Shown in pieces: positions 61,697 through 64,000 of a stretch of DNA of 64,000 nucleotides. The DNA comes from Vibrio gallicus (GTDB taxonomy: Bacteria > Pseudomonadota > Gammaproteobacteria > Enterobacterales > Vibrionaceae): positions 186,001 through 250,000 of the forward strand of contig NZ_AP024871.1 of the NCBI RefSeq assembly GCF_024346875.1, written 5' to 3'. The notes beneath the pieces are model-generated. The model saw nothing but the letters and a program-made list of their open reading frames with translations. It was not told where the DNA came from and did no database searches. Each line of letters starts with the position of its first letter. Position 1 is the stretch's first letter. Position numbers and translations under genes: made by a program.

Positions 61697-62665
61697 TTAT
61701 TTGATCAACCCGATCTCACGGTAGTATTTTTCAGCGCCAGGGTGGAGAGGGATTGAAATACCATCTTTCACCATGTTTTCTTTCTTTAGGTTAGCGAATG
61801 CAGGGTGCAAGCGCTTGAAGGTAGCAAAGTTTTCAAATACAGCCTTAGCTACGGTATAAGCCACTTCATCCGAAACATCAGATGTGGTTACCATAGTTGC
61901 GGCTACACCAAAGCTTTTTATATCTTGGTCTGTACCACGATACATTCCAGCTGGCACCGTACTAAATGCATAGTAGGGGTTATCTGCAACGATCTTGTCT
62001 ATCTGTGGCCCCGTTGCTGGAACTAGCTTCGCATTACAAGAGGTGGTGGCTTCTTTTATTGAGCCATTTGGGTGACCAACCATATAGATAAATGCGTCAA
62101 TTTTATTGTCACATAGTGCTTGTGAACGCTCAGATCCTTTGAGTTCAGAAGCTAGCTTAAAGGAGTCATTGGTCCAGCCCATAGCGTCCATAACAACACC
62201 CATTGTTGCACGGTCACCAGAGCCTGGGTTACCAATATTGACACGCTTGCCTGCTAGGTCAGAGACGTTATTGATATCAGCATCTTCACGGGCAATGATA
62301 TTAAATGGTTCTGTATGAAGGGAGAACATTGCACGAAGCTTTTTGTATGGACCTTGTTTTGAAAACTTACTCGTTCCGTTGTAACCGTGGAACTGCCAGT
62401 CGGACTGAACGATACCAAAATCTAATTCACCAGAGCGAATGGTGTTTACGTTGTAGATCGATCCCCCCGTTGACTCTACAGAGCAACGTACATTGTGGTC
62501 ATTACGGTCTTTGTTGACCAGTTTGCAGATAGCTCCGCCTGTCGGGTAATAAACACCAGTCACAGAACCAGTACCTATAGTTATAAACTCTTGCGCAGAA
62601 AGCGTTGTTGCTCCCATTGTAGCTGCGGCAATAACGCCAAGCTGAATTATATTTTTCAATGCCAT
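61697..62665 (-). CDS. TAXI family TRAP transporter substrate-binding protein
   Basis: 322 residues with a signal peptide (about 1-24, LSAQE). TAXI features: TIGTGSVTGVYYPTGGAICKLVNK, CSVESTGGSIYNVNTIRSGELDFGIVQSD, and VNIGNPGSGDRATM. Periplasmic binding protein for the fused TRAP permease encoded downstream. From memory, a Vibrio cholerae homologue beside argR-mdh has been reported to bind glutamate; that is a plausible but untested ligand here. AAGGATAAAG upstream of the ATG. Confidence 0.94.
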   Translation of the reverse strand: MALKNIIQLGVIAAATMGATTLSAQEFITIGTGSVTGVYYPTGGAICKLVNKDRNDHNVRCSVESTGGSIYNVNTIRSGELDFGIVQSDWQFHGYNGTSKFSKQGPYKKLRAMFSLHTEPFNIIAREDADINNVSDLAGKRVNIGNPGSGDRATMGVVMDAMGWTNDSFKLASELKGSERSQALCDNKIDAFIYMVGHPNGSIKEATTSCNAKLVPATGPQIDKIVADNPYYAFSTVPAGMYRGTDQDIKSFGVAATMVTTSDVSDEVAYTVAKAVFENFATFKRLHPAFANLKKENMVKDGISIPLHPGAEKYYREIGLIK

Positions 62666-63072
62666 GATAGCTTTATCCTTATATCCATGATCATATCAAC
62701 AGCCTTCTTTGTGCTATTGGTTTCCTACTTGGAAACGACATCTTTTTCTTTAACGCTTCATTACTAAACCCAAAAGGAGACTGTTTGCCTAGTCGGATTA
62801 TATTTGTTGCTAGTAAGTACAACCATTTTAGTACTATTTGGCAACATTTGGAGCCCGAAAAAGTAGCTGAATGATAACAAAAAAAAGTGGATAAATAGAC
62901 GCTGAAGGTTACAAACGTGATGTTAATGCACGATCAGGTAAGGGAAATGTAAAATGAATCGATTTGTAGCCCCCATGATATAAGGCATACCATATATATT
63001 TGGGGGCAGGGGCAATGTTAAACTTTGTGCTAAAGGTCACAATCTGTGACGATGAGCTTTTATTGTTAGATA
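62666..63072. other. Noncoding spacer between TAXI gene and argR
   Basis: 407 bases with no convincing gene. It should contain the TAXI promoter (minus strand) and the argR 3' end. A perfect GTCACA-ATC-TGTGAC palindrome lies at 63036-63050, about 25 bases past the argR stop, without a T run. I see no other clear site. Confidence 0.6.
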
Positions 63073-63543
63073 TTAATCAATGTATTCAAATAAATCGCAT
63101 ACTGATTCGAATAGTTGCTTAGTTGTAACATCAATAGTCGGGGTGATAAATATCGTATCATCGCCAGCGACAACTCCCAAAATACCCTCAGATTTACCTA
63201 AAGAATCGAGTAGGCGCGCAATGAGTTGAGCCCCAGCAGGTCCGGTATGAATAACCACAATCGCATTGTTATAATCTATATCCAGCACTAATTCTCTAAG
63301 AGAGCTTGAAACGGTCGGTACACCAAGCTCAGCAGGCAGGCAGTACACCATTTCCATTTTGGCATTTCGAGTACGAACGGCACCAAATTTAGTCAGCATA
63401 CGGGATATTTTGGATTGATTTATATTTTCAAACCCTTGCAGTTTCAAGGCTTCAACTATTTCACCTTGAGAGCCAAAGCGCTCTTGTTTAAGAAGAGATT
63501 TAAATTCACGTATTAGTTGGTCTTGTTTTTCGCTGTTTCGCAT
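63073..63543 (-). CDS. argR: Arginine repressor
   Basis: 156 residues. N-terminal winged helix (about 1-70, [26 protein letters not shown]) and C-terminal hexamerisation and arginine-binding domain ([14 protein letters not shown]). Represses arginine biosynthesis and, in enterics, activates the ast catabolic operon. Divergent from mdh, with an ARG-box-like site between. Confidence 0.97.
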   Translation of the reverse strand: MRNSEKQDQLIREFKSLLKQERFGSQGEIVEALKLQGFENINQSKISRMLTKFGAVRTRNAKMEMVYCLPAELGVPTVSSSLRELVLDIDYNNAIVVIHTGPAGAQLIARLLDSLGKSEGILGVVAGDDTIFITPTIDVTTKQLFESVCDLFEYID

Positions 63544-63672
63544 TAGAGATCCTATTTTTTAATTCTTGTTAGGCGTGAGAAGCCAGCAGAAAGATGGAGT
63601 GCAGATAATTGTCTCACATAAGATTACAGATACCAATATACAGGCGAAAACAGAAAGTGATAGATATCGAAG

Positions 63673-63690
63673 AATGAATATTTATTTTGT
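63673..63690 (-). promoter_or_regulatory. Candidate ARG box between argR and mdh
   Basis: AATGAATATTTATTTTGT resembles the 18-base ARG box (TNTGAATWWWWATTCANW); the left half is good, the right half partial. Fits argR autoregulation. Confidence 0.4.
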
Positions 63691-63821
63691 TTTAGAGTTT
63701 GATGGGTAATTGCAGTAAGTGAGTAAAGTCGCAAACGCAAGGTTGTTTAATTGTAAATTTTAAGTGAATCGTATAGCGTGGAAAGATAAAAAATTATCCT
63801 ATTTTACCCAAGGAGATTGTA

Positions 63822-64000
63822 ATGAAAGTATCTGTTATTGGAGCCGCAGGCGGTATAGGCCAAGCGTTAGCTCTGTTACTTAAAAACAACCTGCCTGCAG
63901 GCACTGATTTAGCGTTATATGATATTGCCCCTGTAACTCCTGGTGTTGCTGCTGATCTTAGTCATATTCCAACTAATGTTTCAATTAAAGGCTTTTCTGG
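63822..64000 (+). CDS. mdh: Malate dehydrogenase, 3' end outside window
   Basis: About 59 residues visible; AAGGAG upstream of the ATG. Begins [20 protein letters not shown] with the NAD-binding glycines, then [20 protein letters not shown]. This is the enteric-type (about 311 residues) NAD malate dehydrogenase of the TCA cycle. Divergent from argR, as in other gammaproteobacteria. Confidence 0.97.
   Translation, partial: MKVSVIGAAGGIGQALALLLKNNLPAGTDLALYDIAPVTPGVAADLSHIPTNVSIKGFS

Overview
The window is a chromosomal segment from a Vibrio or close relative (Vibrionaceae). I infer this from recognisable Vibrio-type proteins (a ZrgA-like His-rich protein with its ABC genes, a DUF2780 protein, a TAXI/TRAP pair beside argR and mdh), a moderate AT-leaning base composition, and gene order that matches the gammaproteobacterial crp-yheS-kefB-slyD-fkpA-tus-str-S10-spc-alpha backbone. 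No rRNA, tRNA, CRISPR array, insertion sequence, prophage or integron was seen. The content is mostly core housekeeping.

Layout. 1-2055: 3' part of astD (arginine succinyltransferase pathway) and a DUF1338 oxygenase-like gene. 2129-7471 (minus): crp, prkB, yheU, yheT, a TIGR02444 gene and the ABC-F gene yheS. 7618-12053: kefG-kefB (glutathione-gated K+ efflux), yheV, slyD, an isoaspartyl peptidase, slyX. 12327-15074: fkpA, the regulator yheO and tusDCB (tRNA 2-thiouridine sulfur relay). 15242-33860: the str, S10, spc and alpha operons, 34 genes running from rpsL to rplQ, including fusA, tuf, secY and rpoA. Promoters, leaders (S7 site, S10 leader, alpha pseudoknot region) and terminators can be read between them.

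34033-43494: DUF2780 protein, O-acetylhomoserine sulfhydrylase, FKBP22 (fklB), ytfB, elaA, cobA, then a minus-strand DUF2796-ABC-FtsX-type permease-DUF3299 cluster resembling the zinc-regulated zrg genes, ytfJ and msrA. 43626-53407: tamA-tamB (outer-membrane protein/lipid assembly), ytfP, the lipocalin blc, fbp, mpl, ubiX. 53661-58379: rapA, rluA, a D-2-hydroxyacid dehydrogenase. 58409-62665 (minus): a TAXI binding protein, a fused TRAP permease with a DUF3394 tail, and a universal-stress protein. 63073-64000: argR and the 5' end of mdh.

I did not find a clearly new multi-gene system. The points most worth a second look are: a str-operon fusA with an altered near-invariant domain IV motif, rare codons and hairpins separating it from rpsG; a His-rich zinc-type periplasmic protein paired with a mechanotransmission-type (FtsX/MacB-fold) ABC transporter rather than a classical importer, behind a Zur-like palindrome; a TAXI-TRAP-UspA cluster with a PDZ-like segment in the permease tail; and several regulatory sites (shared discriminator, sigma-E-like fkpA promoter, CRP-like site before yheO-tus, and an alpha-operon promoter whose -10 is the loop of a hairpin).
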